Origin: Chloroflexota bacterium
Lineage (GTDB): Bacteria > Chloroflexota > Anaerolineae > Aggregatilineales > Phototrophicaceae
DNA: 64,000 nucleotides
Direction: 5' to 3'
Assembly: GCA_026707665.1 (NCBI GenBank)
Contig: JAPOWK010000114.1
Location: 62,001 to 126,000 of the forward strand
The translations under genes were made by a program, and so were the position numbers. Shown here in pieces: positions 7,950-16,764 of the stretch. The notes beneath the pieces were generated by a model. The model saw only the letters and a list, made by a program, of their open reading frames with translations. It was not told the DNA's origin and searched no databases. Numbering within the stretch: the stretch's first letter is position 1; each line of letters starts with the position of its first letter.

Positions 7950-10900
7950 ATGTCGTTGAATCTCTCGGGCTTGCTGGACATCCTGCGCCAAAGCGCGAGC
8001 TATCAGACTCTGCTCGCGCAGCTTTCAGGCAAGCCCGGTCACATTGCCGTCGACATCGTGCGTTCGGCGCGCCCCTTTCTATTGGCGGCGCTGGCGAAGG
8101 ACTGGGACGGGCCCATCATCTTCCTTACAGCTGCCGTCCGCCGCGCCTACAATGTCAGCGAACAGCTGCCGTTATGGCTGGCGGATAGTGATCGCCTGTA
8201 TCGCTTCGCGGAACCTTCTGCCCTCCTTTATGATCGTGCGCCCTGGGACGTGAGCGTCATACGCAACCGCATCGACGCGCTGTCGGCGCTTGCGAATGCT
8301 CAGCCGGGGCGACATCCCGTGGTCATCGCGTCCGCGCGCGCCCTGATGCAGGCGACCCTTCCGCCGGCGTTTTTTGACGACGCCGCAATCGACATCGCGG
8401 TCGGTCAACGCTTTCAGATGGAGTCGCTGATTCTGCGCTGGATCGGCATGGGATATGAACCGGCGACGGTGGTGATTGAGCCCGGCTCATTCAGCCGCCG
8501 TGGTGGCATTCTAGACATTTTCCCGCTGGCGAGCCGATTCCCACTGCGCATCGAATTCTTTGACGACGAGATCGATAGCCTGCGCCACTTTGACCCCGCC
8601 GACCAGCGCAGTATCAGGCGGGCGGATTCAGCCCGAATCGTCCCCGCGCGCGAAGCAATGCCACGGCTGACATCCCCGCTCGGCGCCAGACTCGCCCAAT
8701 GGCAGAAAACGCAGATTGATGAGGATGGACAATCCTCGAGCCTCAGCGCCGATATTGAGTCGCTGCAGCAGGGAAGCGCTTTCGCGCGCCTCGAGCATTA
8801 CCTGCCCTATCTCTACGACGAGCCGGCCAGTTTGCTCGATTACGCGCCGGACAATTCGCTGGTTCTGCTAGAAGAGCCCGACTTCCTTGAATCGACAGGA
8901 CAGGAAATCGCCGAAAACGCGGAAGACAGCCGCGCGGAGGCTCTTGCCTCTTTACAGATTGCGCCCGACCATCCGGCGCCATACCTGCGTTGGCCGGTCC
9001 TCGAGCCTGCATTGAACCGTCTCCGGCAAATGTCGCTATCCAACCTGCCGGCCGGAGAAGCGCAGCGGGTATTTGAGCCAGGCGAGCGTTTTGGCGGGCA
9101 GCTGCGCCCGATGCTCAATCGCGTGCGACAACATCGCAACCGTGGTGACCGCGCCGTGATCATCACCGAACAGGTGGAACGGCTGGAGAACCTATGGTAC
9201 GAGCAGGATGCCTCCGCCTATATTCCAACAGTGGAAGTCATCGACGCTGCGCCCCCGCCCGGTTCGATGCGTTTCGTTCGCGGGGCGGCGGCTGAAGGCT
9301 GGTCGCTGATTAGCGAGGACGGCGCGCTGCGTTTCATCACCGATGCCGAGATCTTTGGCTGGTCGCGCCCTGAACCGCGGCGTCGTCGCGAAGCGAAAGG
9401 CGGGCGCGCCAGCGCGGCGACAGACACCTCGTACACCGACTGGGAGGTCGGCGCGCATGTCGTTCACGTCGATTACGGCATCGGCCGCTTTATGGGCATG
9501 CGCCATCGCACCGTCAACGCGACCGAGCGTGAATACTTACTGGTGGAGTATAGAGACGCGGACACCATTTATGTGCCCATCCACCAGGCGGACCGCATCT
9601 CGCGATATGTCGGCGCCGAAGAAACGCCCCCCAAGCTCAATCAATTGGGGAAACCCGAACAATGGACCAAAGCGCGGGACAAAGCCCGCCGCAACGCCGA
9701 AGAAGAAGCGAAGGAGCTGTTGGAAGTTTACAGCCGGCGCGCTCAGGCAACTGGCTTCGTCTTCAGCCCGGACAGCGCCTGGCAGCACGAAATGGAAGCC
9801 GGCTTCGCTTTCGTCGAAACCCAGGACCAACTGCGCGTCATTCAGGAAGTCAAAGCCGATATGCATAGCCCCAAGCCGATGGACCGCCTGATCTGCGGCG
9901 ATGTCGGCTTTGGCAAGACGGAGGTCGCCTTGCGCGCTGCCTTCAAAGCGGTGCAGGATGGCGCCCAAGTCGCGGTGCTGGTGCCGACCACCGTGCTGGC
10001 GCAACAGCACTATGACAATTTCAAGGCGCGCTTAAAGGCGTTTCCAGTAGCAATTGAAATGCTCTCCCGCTTTCGCACCAAGGCGCGGCAGAAGGAAATC
10101 ACCGACCGCCTGGCCAGCGGCGAAGTCGATATTGTCATTGGCACCCATCGCCTGCTCTCAGCCGACATTCGCTTCAAACAGCTCGGCTTGATGATCATCG
10201 ACGAGGAGCAGCGTTTTGGCGTCAAACACAAAGAGCATTTCAAGCGATTGCGCGCGCGCATCGACATCCTCACGCTGACGGCGACGCCGATCCCGCGTAC
10301 GCTCTATCTGAGCTTGAGCGGCATCCGCGATATCAGCATGATTCAGTCGCCGCCGGAAGAGCGCCTGCCAGTGATCACGCAGGTCGGCTCTTGGGATGAC
10401 AAGCTGGCGCGGCTGGCGATCATGCGCGAGCTTGAGCGCGGGGGGCAGATTTTTGTCGTGCACAATCGGGTCCGCTCGATCCACATCATCCGCAACAAGA
10501 TTGAGCGCATCGTGCCGGAAGCCACCATCGCCATCGCGCACGGGCAGATGACCGCGCGCGCCCTGGAATCAATCATGTCCGAGTTTACCCGCGGCGAATT
10601 CGATATTCTGATATCAACATCCATCATCGAGAACGGCATCGATATGCCGCGCGTAAACACCTTGATCGTAGACCGGGCCGATCAATTTGGCGTGGCCCAG
10701 CTTTATCAACTGCGGGGGCGCGTCGGACGTTCAGCGCAGCAAGCTTACGCTTACTTCTTTCACGGACCCGGCACGCTCACAGAAGAAGCGCGCACGCGGC
10801 TGGAGACGCTGGCGGAAAACGCGCAGCTCGGCGCCGGCTTCCAAATCGCGATTCGCGACCTGGAAATGCGGGGCAGCGGCGATATTCTCAGTACGCGTCA

Positions 10901-11468
10901 ATCGGGGCATATCGCCAGCGTCGGCTTGCATCTGTATACGGAGATGCTGCAGCAGGCGGTCAAAGATCAGCAGGGCAGTACGACGGCTGACGATGCCGGT
11001 ATGGCGCCCGCTTCGGCGCGCGAGCGTCTTGTCATTGACCTGCCGCTGCCCGCTTATCTCCCGACCGACTGGATCCCCGAGATGGCGCTGCGGCTTCAAC
11101 TCTATCGCCGCATTGGCAATATCAAGAGCATTGAAGAAGCTGAAGGTATGCGGGCCGAATTGATGGATCGCTTCGGTCCGCTGCCGGCGGCGGTCGAGGG
11201 TCTGCTCTACCAGATTCGAGTGAAGGTCCTGTCGCAGGCGCTTCGAGCGACGCACGTGCTGATGCCCCGGGAGCAGATCAGAATCAAGCTACCCTTCCTC
11301 GCCACCGTCAACCGCGACTTGCTGGCGCTGACGCTGGGCGAAGATGTCAAGGTGACGCGGACGGAAGTGCAGATAGAAGCCGACGACGGTTTCTGGCAAG
11401 ATCGGCTGCTGGACATCCTTGAGCAAATGGCGGAGAAAATCAGTCTCGTCGGCGCATTCGGTCCCTAG
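7950..11468 (+). CDS. mfd: Transcription-repair coupling factor Mfd
   Basis: This protein of about 1172 residues releases stalled RNA polymerase and recruits the UvrABC excision system. The order is as in the family. The UvrB-like damage-recognition module comes first, and the RNA-polymerase interaction domain begins near 497 (GAHVVHVDYGIGRF). The RecG-like translocase follows, with Walker A GDVGFGKTE (about 650), DEEQ motif II (about 750), TATPIPRTLYLS and QLRGRVGRS, and then the C-terminal TRCF domain. The frame extends upstream to a GTG at 7836, but the ATG at 7950 with AAAGG just before it begins the conserved protein and follows the -10 box. Confidence 0.95.
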   Translation: MSLNLSGLLDILRQSASYQTLLAQLSGKPGHIAVDIVRSARPFLLAALAKDWDGPIIFLTAAVRRAYNVSEQLPLWLADSDRLYRFAEPSALLYDRAPWDVSVIRNRIDALSALANAQPGRHPVVIASARALMQATLPPAFFDDAAIDIAVGQRFQMESLILRWIGMGYEPATVVIEPGSFSRRGGILDIFPLASRFPLRIEFFDDEIDSLRHFDPADQRSIRRADSARIVPAREAMPRLTSPLGARLAQWQKTQIDEDGQSSSLSADIESLQQGSAFARLEHYLPYLYDEPASLLDYAPDNSLVLLEEPDFLESTGQEIAENAEDSRAEALASLQIAPDHPAPYLRWPVLEPALNRLRQMSLSNLPAGEAQRVFEPGERFGGQLRPMLNRVRQHRNRGDRAVIITEQVERLENLWYEQDASAYIPTVEVIDAAPPPGSMRFVRGAAAEGWSLISEDGALRFITDAEIFGWSRPEPRRRREAKGGRASAATDTSYTDWEVGAHVVHVDYGIGRFMGMRHRTVNATEREYLLVEYRDADTIYVPIHQADRISRYVGAEETPPKLNQLGKPEQWTKARDKARRNAEEEAKELLEVYSRRAQATGFVFSPDSAWQHEMEAGFAFVETQDQLRVIQEVKADMHSPKPMDRLICGDVGFGKTEVALRAAFKAVQDGAQVAVLVPTTVLAQQHYDNFKARLKAFPVAIEMLSRFRTKARQKEITDRLASGEVDIVIGTHRLLSADIRFKQLGLMIIDEEQRFGVKHKEHFKRLRARIDILTLTATPIPRTLYLSLSGIRDISMIQSPPEERLPVITQVGSWDDKLARLAIMRELERGGQIFVVHNRVRSIHIIRNKIERIVPEATIAIAHGQMTARALESIMSEFTRGEFDILISTSIIENGIDMPRVNTLIVDRADQFGVAQLYQLRGRVGRSAQQAYAYFFHGPGTLTEEARTRLETLAENAQLGAGFQIAIRDLEMRGSGDILSTRQSGHIASVGLHLYTEMLQQAVKDQQGSTTADDAGMAPASARERLVIDLPLPAYLPTDWIPEMALRLQLYRRIGNIKSIEEAEGMRAELMDRFGPLPAAVEGLLYQIRVKVLSQALRATHVLMPREQIRIKLPFLATVNRDLLALTLGEDVKVTRTEVQIEADDGFWQDRLLDILEQMAEKISLVGAFGP

Positions 11469-11493
11469 CCGGGACGCCAGCGCAGACGGCGCG

Positions 11494-12039
11494 TCAAGCT
11501 CTGGCTATATCGGCGAATATGCCGCCCGTCATATCTTGCAGAAGGGGCAATGGCACGGGGAAGATCGCGTTGGCGGCGGCGCCCGCGGCATACACCATGT
11601 CGAAGCGATTCAGCGTTTCATCCAAATAGACTGCGAAACCGCCGCTGCGATGGGCAATCGGCGGGACGCCACCCGGCGCATAGCCGAGCACCTTGAGGCA
11701 CTGCTCGGCATTCATCATACGCGCTTTCTTGCGCCCCACGCCGAACAGCGCTGCCAGCTTTCGTTCATCAATCGATTGATCGCCGCTAGCCAGGACCAGT
11801 ACCGGCGTAGCCTTGTTGATCATGAAACCCAGGCTTTTCACGATCTGCCCCAATTGACAGCCAACATTGTCCGCCGCTTGCTGTGACGTGGCGGTAGAGC
11901 TTTCGAATTCGATCACCGAAATGCCCAGCCGCAGTTCGTCAAGCGCCGCTTGCACCTGCGCCACGCCCATCGCGCCCGGCTCAGCCACCGGAGTCGGCGG
12001 GCCAGGCTCATTAGCCGTACCCGCTTGGTCAATCGCCAT
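11494..12039 (-). CDS. YbaK/EbsC-type aminoacyl-tRNA deacylase
   Basis: The 181-residue protein matches the YbaK/ProX editing fold, which hydrolyses mis-acylated tRNA (for example Cys-tRNA-Pro). The conserved lysine region QIVKSLGF and the glycine-proline loop GYAPGGVPPI are visible. The first 25 residues are Pro/Gly-rich and poorly conserved; the Met at residue 24 is an alternative start. Its start overlaps the end of the upstream gene by 11 bases, so the two are probably translated together. Confidence 0.85.
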   Translation of the reverse strand: MAIDQAGTANEPGPPTPVAEPGAMGVAQVQAALDELRLGISVIEFESSTATSQQAADNVGCQLGQIVKSLGFMINKATPVLVLASGDQSIDERKLAALFGVGRKKARMMNAEQCLKVLGYAPGGVPPIAHRSGGFAVYLDETLNRFDMVYAAGAAANAIFPVPLPLLQDMTGGIFADIARA

Positions 12040-12556
12040 ATTGCACGCCGCCGGCGTAGGTGAAGCTGTCGCTTGGCTCGGCGAGTTCCGCCTGAGGATG
12101 GTCGCGCGGCGTCATATTCAGCATGATCCGCCGGCCCGCCGCCTCAACATAATAGACGTGCAAGGACTGATCGGGCTTAATCTTGAGCTTGCGCGACAAC
12201 CTGTGATCGAAACGCACGGGCTCGCCGGATCGATCGGTCAAGGTCGCCTTGCGCCAGAACATCCAGCGAGCGTGCAGCCTCTCGGCAAAGAGCACGCGAT
12301 AACACAGTTTGACGCGGGCGAAGCGCAGGGCGCGCATCACGATCGTGAGCACGAATCCGGCGACCAAAGCCAAAACGAAGGCGCGTCCGGCCGGTCCATA
12401 GCGACCGGCGATCAGGATCAAGGGCACCGAGAGTAGAAGCAGGGTCGCCAGCGGTTCGGTCACTAACTCGATGCGCTGCCGCGACGATAGCCGGCCCTCG
12501 CGGTTGCGCTTAATGTCGGCGAGCAATTCACTCGGCAGCTTGTCAAAACTGGACAT
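12029..12556 (-). CDS. Small membrane protein of unknown function
   Basis: This 175-residue protein has two adjacent hydrophobic segments (about 34-52 and 58-77) followed by a basic cytoplasmic region of about 95 residues with mixed strands. I do not recognise the family. It starts 8 bases after the EamA transporter gene and overlaps the YbaK gene, so the three minus-strand genes likely form one transcript. The function cannot be inferred. Confidence 0.7.
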   Translation of the reverse strand: MSSFDKLPSELLADIKRNREGRLSSRQRIELVTEPLATLLLLSVPLILIAGRYGPAGRAFVLALVAGFVLTIVMRALRFARVKLCYRVLFAERLHARWMFWRKATLTDRSGEPVRFDHRLSRKLKIKPDQSLHVYYVEAAGRRIMLNMTPRDHPQAELAEPSDSFTYAGGVQYGD

Positions 12557-12564
12557 TGTGCCCC

Positions 12565-13482
12565 CTAACCCGCCTCGTGCGCGATACTCAAGTCAATCCG
12601 GTGGCGCGGGCGCAGCTGCAAAACAACGACGCTGACGACGATCAGAGCCGCGCCAAGCCACTGCAGCGTCAAAATCACTTCGCTCAGAATCAGCATGGAT
12701 ATGATCATCGACATGATTGGTTCAACGGTGCTGACCAGCGAAGCCTGCGCCGCGCCGATACGCTGAACAGCGATGTTCACGCCGATTATCGGCAAGACGG
12801 TGCCGAATGCGGCGATGCCGATCAGCAGCAGCGCTGTCAGCGAATTCTGGGGAAATTGCAATCCGCGCAGTGGAATGAGCATGAGCATGATGACAAAAGT
12901 GCTGATCATCATAACCGCGCTTGCCCGAGAAACATCAACCACACCGTCCAGAGCGCGCCGCGTCAGCAAGTAATAGATCGCGATGATAGCGGCATTGAGC
13001 AGCGCCAATCCCACACCGACCGCATCGCCGCCCGCCGCCGTGTGAAAGTTGGGCACGGTCAAGGCGACGCCGATAAGCGCCAAAGCAAGCGCCAGCCAGG
13101 TTCGAGCGTGGATCTTGTCTCCCATGAGGCGCGATAGCAGCGCCACCATCGCCGGATAGGCGTAGAGCAAAACAATATAGGTGCTGCCCGGCAGCCGTTC
13201 CAAGGCGAAGAAGGCCGCCATGACAGCCGCGGCGACAAATATGCCAATGATGAGCAATCGCGCTATGGGAAGTTTTTCATTGGTCTTCACCCGTTGCGCA
13301 CGATGGCTGTAGAGAACCAGCGCCCACATGATCGGCGTGGCCAAGACAAAGCGCCAAATGGCGATATCTATCGGCTCGAACGTCGAATGCAGATAAGTCA
13401 GCTTCACCAGGGTCGGCATGACGGAAAAACCCGCCGCCGCCAAGATGATCCAGAGGAATCCTTCTCGTTCTCTTCTTGTCAT
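12565..13482 (-). CDS. EamA/DMT-family transporter
   Basis: The 305-residue protein is almost entirely hydrophobic, with ten predicted membrane helices arranged as two EamA repeats (about 10-145 and 160-292). The second repeat includes the PIIGVNIAVQRIGAAQAS and STVEPIM segments typical of drug/metabolite exporters. It likely exports a small metabolite; the substrate is unknown. It lies downstream of the nuo operon on the same strand, but a strong terminator separates it. Confidence 0.87.
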   Translation of the reverse strand: MTRREREGFLWIILAAAGFSVMPTLVKLTYLHSTFEPIDIAIWRFVLATPIMWALVLYSHRAQRVKTNEKLPIARLLIIGIFVAAAVMAAFFALERLPGSTYIVLLYAYPAMVALLSRLMGDKIHARTWLALALALIGVALTVPNFHTAAGGDAVGVGLALLNAAIIAIYYLLTRRALDGVVDVSRASAVMMISTFVIMLMLIPLRGLQFPQNSLTALLLIGIAAFGTVLPIIGVNIAVQRIGAAQASLVSTVEPIMSMIISMLILSEVILTLQWLGAALIVVSVVVLQLRPRHRIDLSIAHEAG

Positions 13483-13528
13483 CGTCGTCTCGTAGAATAG
13501 ACTGACGCCATCATAGCGACGCTTCCCG

Positions 13529-13564
13529 AAAAAAGAAAACGAGGCGAGCGCCAGCTCAACCTCG
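13529..13564 (-). terminator. Intrinsic terminator of the nuo operon
   Basis: On the minus strand a two-part stem (CGAGG/CCTCG outside, GAGC/GCTC inside, loop TGGC) is followed at once by TTTTCTTTTTT. It lies 30 bases past the nuoN stop and before the next minus-strand gene, so it closes the nuo transcript. Confidence 0.8.
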
Positions 13565-13594
13565 CAACCTGTCGGTGAATGCTGGCTGCTGCGC

Positions 13595-15133
13595 TCAAGC
13601 GATGCTCACCATGCCGACCAGATTGGTCGCCAGCGGATAGAAGATGCCAAAGATCATGGTGCCGGCCAGCGCGATATTAATCGCCCAGCGGACGTAGGGC
13701 GTTTCCAGCGCCGGCTGCAAATCGACCGCGCTATCGCGCAAGTACATGTTCACGACCACGCGCACATAATAGAAAGCGCTGACCACGCTGGTCAACACAC
13801 CGATGACCGCCAGCCCGAACAAGCCCGCTTGAAGCGCCGAGGCGAACACCATAAACTTGCCCACGAAACCGGCGGTGAGCGGTATGCCGGTCAAGCTGAG
13901 CATGAAGATGGTCATCGCCATCGCCATCAATGGGCGCGTCTTCGCCAGCCCGGTGATGTCGTCTATATTGCCGCCGCTGCCGTCCTCCCGCTCAATCGCC
14001 ATGACCACAGCGAAGGCGCCCAGGTTGGTGAACATATAAGCCATCATGTAGACGAGGGCGCTCTGCGTTGCCGCGTCGATCACATTCGCCGTGCCCGCGG
14101 CCGCCACCGCCACCATGATGTAGCCAGCGTGCGCGATCGACGAGTAAGCCAGCATACGTTTGAGATTGCGCTGGGAAATCGCGACGAAGTTGCCAAGCAC
14201 CAGGGTCAAAATGGCGATGATCGTCGCCGTCGTTTGCCAGGCAGCCGCCCCGCCCTCAACCAGGACGAGAACCGAGAGCCCGCTGACCAACACACGCAGC
14301 AGCGCCGCGAAGCCGCCAACCTTTGCCGTCACGCTCATGAAGGCGGTCACCGGCGTCGGCGCGCCCTCATAGACATCGGGCGTCCACATGTGGAAGGGCA
14401 CAACCGCCACTTTGAATCCCAAGCCGACCAGCAGAAGCGCCGCGCCGATCAAGAGATAGAAAGCGGCCGCTGACGTCCCGCCGACAATGCCGCCAACGAG
14501 GCTGAAGATCTGCGGAAGATTGGTCGTGCCGGTCGCCCCGTAAACCAGCGCCGCTCCGAATACCAGAAACGCGCTGGAAAAGGCGCCCAGGATGAAATAC
14601 TTCATGCCGCTTTCTTCCGATTTCAACGACAACTCGCTGCCGTCGTTCTTGATCGAACGAAAAGCCGCCAGAATATAAAGCGGGATACTCAACAACTCAA
14701 GCGCGACAAAGATGACGATCAAGTCGTTGGCCGCCACCATGAACATAGCGCCAGCCGACGAGATTAGCGCCAGAATATAATATTCGCCGCGGTGGATATC
14801 AGCGCGATTGAGATAATCCCAACTCATCAACACCGCAATCAAAGTGGCGACCAGAATCACCATATTCAGAAAACCGGTGAAAGCGTCGGCGATGAACATG
14901 CCGTAGAGCGCGATCTGCTCGCTCTCCGCTGGCGAATAGACGAAGAGATTCGCCACAAAGCTGATGCCCAAGCCGACGCAAGCCATCACCGGCGTCCAAT
15001 GCGCGCGGTCATCCCCGGCGAATAGATCAACCAGGACGAGGATCAACGTCCAAGTCAACAGCAGCGTGGCCGGCAGGGTCGAAGCCAGGTTCGATTGCGC
15101 CAGGAATTCCGCAATTGTGGGCGATTCAAACAT
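13595..15133 (-). CDS. nuoN: NADH-quinone oxidoreductase subunit N
   Basis: The 512-residue membrane subunit belongs to the proton-pumping arm of complex I and is related to Mrp antiporters. About 14 helices are predicted. The central proton channel signature is present, with Lys in GFKVAVVPFHMWTPDVYEGA and the preceding VALELLSIPLYIL Glu. The length is normal. It is the last gene of the operon, starting 8 bases after nuoM, and is followed by the terminator at 13529-13564. Confidence 0.95.
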   Translation of the reverse strand: MFESPTIAEFLAQSNLASTLPATLLLTWTLILVLVDLFAGDDRAHWTPVMACVGLGISFVANLFVYSPAESEQIALYGMFIADAFTGFLNMVILVATLIAVLMSWDYLNRADIHRGEYYILALISSAGAMFMVAANDLIVIFVALELLSIPLYILAAFRSIKNDGSELSLKSEESGMKYFILGAFSSAFLVFGAALVYGATGTTNLPQIFSLVGGIVGGTSAAAFYLLIGAALLLVGLGFKVAVVPFHMWTPDVYEGAPTPVTAFMSVTAKVGGFAALLRVLVSGLSVLVLVEGGAAAWQTTATIIAILTLVLGNFVAISQRNLKRMLAYSSIAHAGYIMVAVAAAGTANVIDAATQSALVYMMAYMFTNLGAFAVVMAIEREDGSGGNIDDITGLAKTRPLMAMAMTIFMLSLTGIPLTAGFVGKFMVFASALQAGLFGLAVIGVLTSVVSAFYYVRVVVNMYLRDSAVDLQPALETPYVRWAINIALAGTMIFGIFYPLATNLVGMVSIA

Positions 15134-15141
15134 GTTCTCTC

Positions 15142-16749
15142 CTAGCGAACGAACAGCGCGACGATGCTATCCACCGAGACGTCCAGCATGTTGAAGAAGA
15201 CGATTGGCTGAATGCCCATCCAGAAAATCATGATGATGATCGGGATGAAAGCAGCTTTCTCGCTCCAGGTGAGCTTGTAGCCCTCTTCACTGCTCAGCGG
15301 CCGCTTCATTTCGCCCATGAATACATGCTGGAACATCTTCAGCAGGTAGACCGCCGCCATGATGACGCCGAGCGTGGCGAACAGTGTGAAGGCGAAGCCC
15401 AGATATTCGCTGCCCAGCGAGCCGAGCAGAATAGTGAACTCGCCGATGAAACCATTCAAGCCGGGCAAGCCCATGCTGCTGAGTGATATCACCAGGCTGA
15501 TCGCGCCGAATAGCGGCATCATCTTCCAGACGCCGCCATAGTCAGCCATCTCTTTCGTATGCCAGCGTTCGTAAAGCATGCCGACGATCAAAAACAGACC
15601 GCCGGTGCTGATACCGTGATTGACCATTTGCAACGTGGCGCCTTGCAAGCCCTGCGCGTTGAGGGCGAAAATGCCCACCACCACAAAACCAAGATGGCTG
15701 ACCGACGAATATGCCACCAGCTTCTTGACGTTGTCCTGCGCATAGCTGACCCAAGCGCCATAGATGATGCCGACGACGCCGAGAAAGGCGATGGTCGGCG
15801 CCCAAGCCACCGTCGCCTCGGGGAACAAATTCAGATTGAAGCGCACGATGCCATAAGTGCCCATCTTTAGGAGCACGCCAGCCAGAATCACTGAACCAGC
15901 CGTCGGCGCTTGCACGTGCGCGTCCGGAAGCCAACTATGGAAGGGGAAAATCGGCACCTTAATGGCGAAGGCGACCAGGAAGCCCAGGAAGAGCCAGCTC
16001 TCCACCGAATTGAAGAGGAATCCGCCATCCTCGCTTTCGCCTTCGGGGCCAAGCGCGTCCCAATACGTGCCCTCGCCGTCCCAGTTATGCACCCGTTCAA
16101 TCACGCCAACATCGCCGCCGGCGCTGTAAGTGCTGAAAGTTCCGGAGCGATTGCCGACATAGAGAATGGCGATCAGCATCAGGATTGAGCCGGCCATCGT
16201 GTACAGAAAGAACTTGACAGCGGCGTAAATCCGCTCTTCCGAGCCCCAGATGCCGATCAGGAAATACATCGGCACCAGCGTGACTTCCCAGAAGACGTAG
16301 AAGATGATCAGATCATGGACGACGAATACGCCGAGCATCGACCATTCAAGCAGCATCAGGAAGATATAGTAGAGCTTCTCGCGCCCGCGTTCTTCAAAGA
16401 TATGGCTGCCGAAGGAACCCAGGATCGATATCGGCATGATGAAGGTCGTCAGCAAGACCAAGAGCATGCTGATGCCGTCCACGCCGACGAAGTAACTGAC
16501 GTTGATGACTGACTCGCCCAGGGAGACTTCCGCCCAAGTATTGCGCTGGACCATCTGCAGCTCGGCGTTGCCCGGATCAAAGTTGATCCACATCAAGACC
16601 GAAGCGACAAAGGTGACCACGCTGGTCGCGAAGGCAACCCACTTCAGATTCGCCTTCTGCGTCTCGCCATTCATGAAAAGCAGAATAGCGAGGCCGACCA
16701 TCGGCAGGAACAAAGTAATCGTTGTGAGCGAAAGTCCAGTTACATCCAT
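15142..16749 (-). CDS. nuoM: NADH-quinone oxidoreductase subunit M
   Basis: This 535-residue antiporter-like membrane subunit pumps protons in complex I. The WEVTLVPMYFLIGIWG segment carries the conserved Glu, and AIKVPIFPFHSWLPDAHVQA carries the channel Lys and His. A polar loop of about 55 residues (about 200-250, rich in Gly, Glu and Ser) is longer than in E. coli. It lies between nuoL (15 bases) and nuoN (8 bases). Confidence 0.95.
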   Translation of the reverse strand: MDVTGLSLTTITLFLPMVGLAILLFMNGETQKANLKWVAFATSVVTFVASVLMWINFDPGNAELQMVQRNTWAEVSLGESVINVSYFVGVDGISMLLVLLTTFIMPISILGSFGSHIFEERGREKLYYIFLMLLEWSMLGVFVVHDLIIFYVFWEVTLVPMYFLIGIWGSEERIYAAVKFFLYTMAGSILMLIAILYVGNRSGTFSTYSAGGDVGVIERVHNWDGEGTYWDALGPEGESEDGGFLFNSVESWLFLGFLVAFAIKVPIFPFHSWLPDAHVQAPTAGSVILAGVLLKMGTYGIVRFNLNLFPEATVAWAPTIAFLGVVGIIYGAWVSYAQDNVKKLVAYSSVSHLGFVVVGIFALNAQGLQGATLQMVNHGISTGGLFLIVGMLYERWHTKEMADYGGVWKMMPLFGAISLVISLSSMGLPGLNGFIGEFTILLGSLGSEYLGFAFTLFATLGVIMAAVYLLKMFQHVFMGEMKRPLSSEEGYKLTWSEKAAFIPIIIMIFWMGIQPIVFFNMLDVSVDSIVALFVR

Positions 16750-16764
16750 AGGACTGCGTTCTCC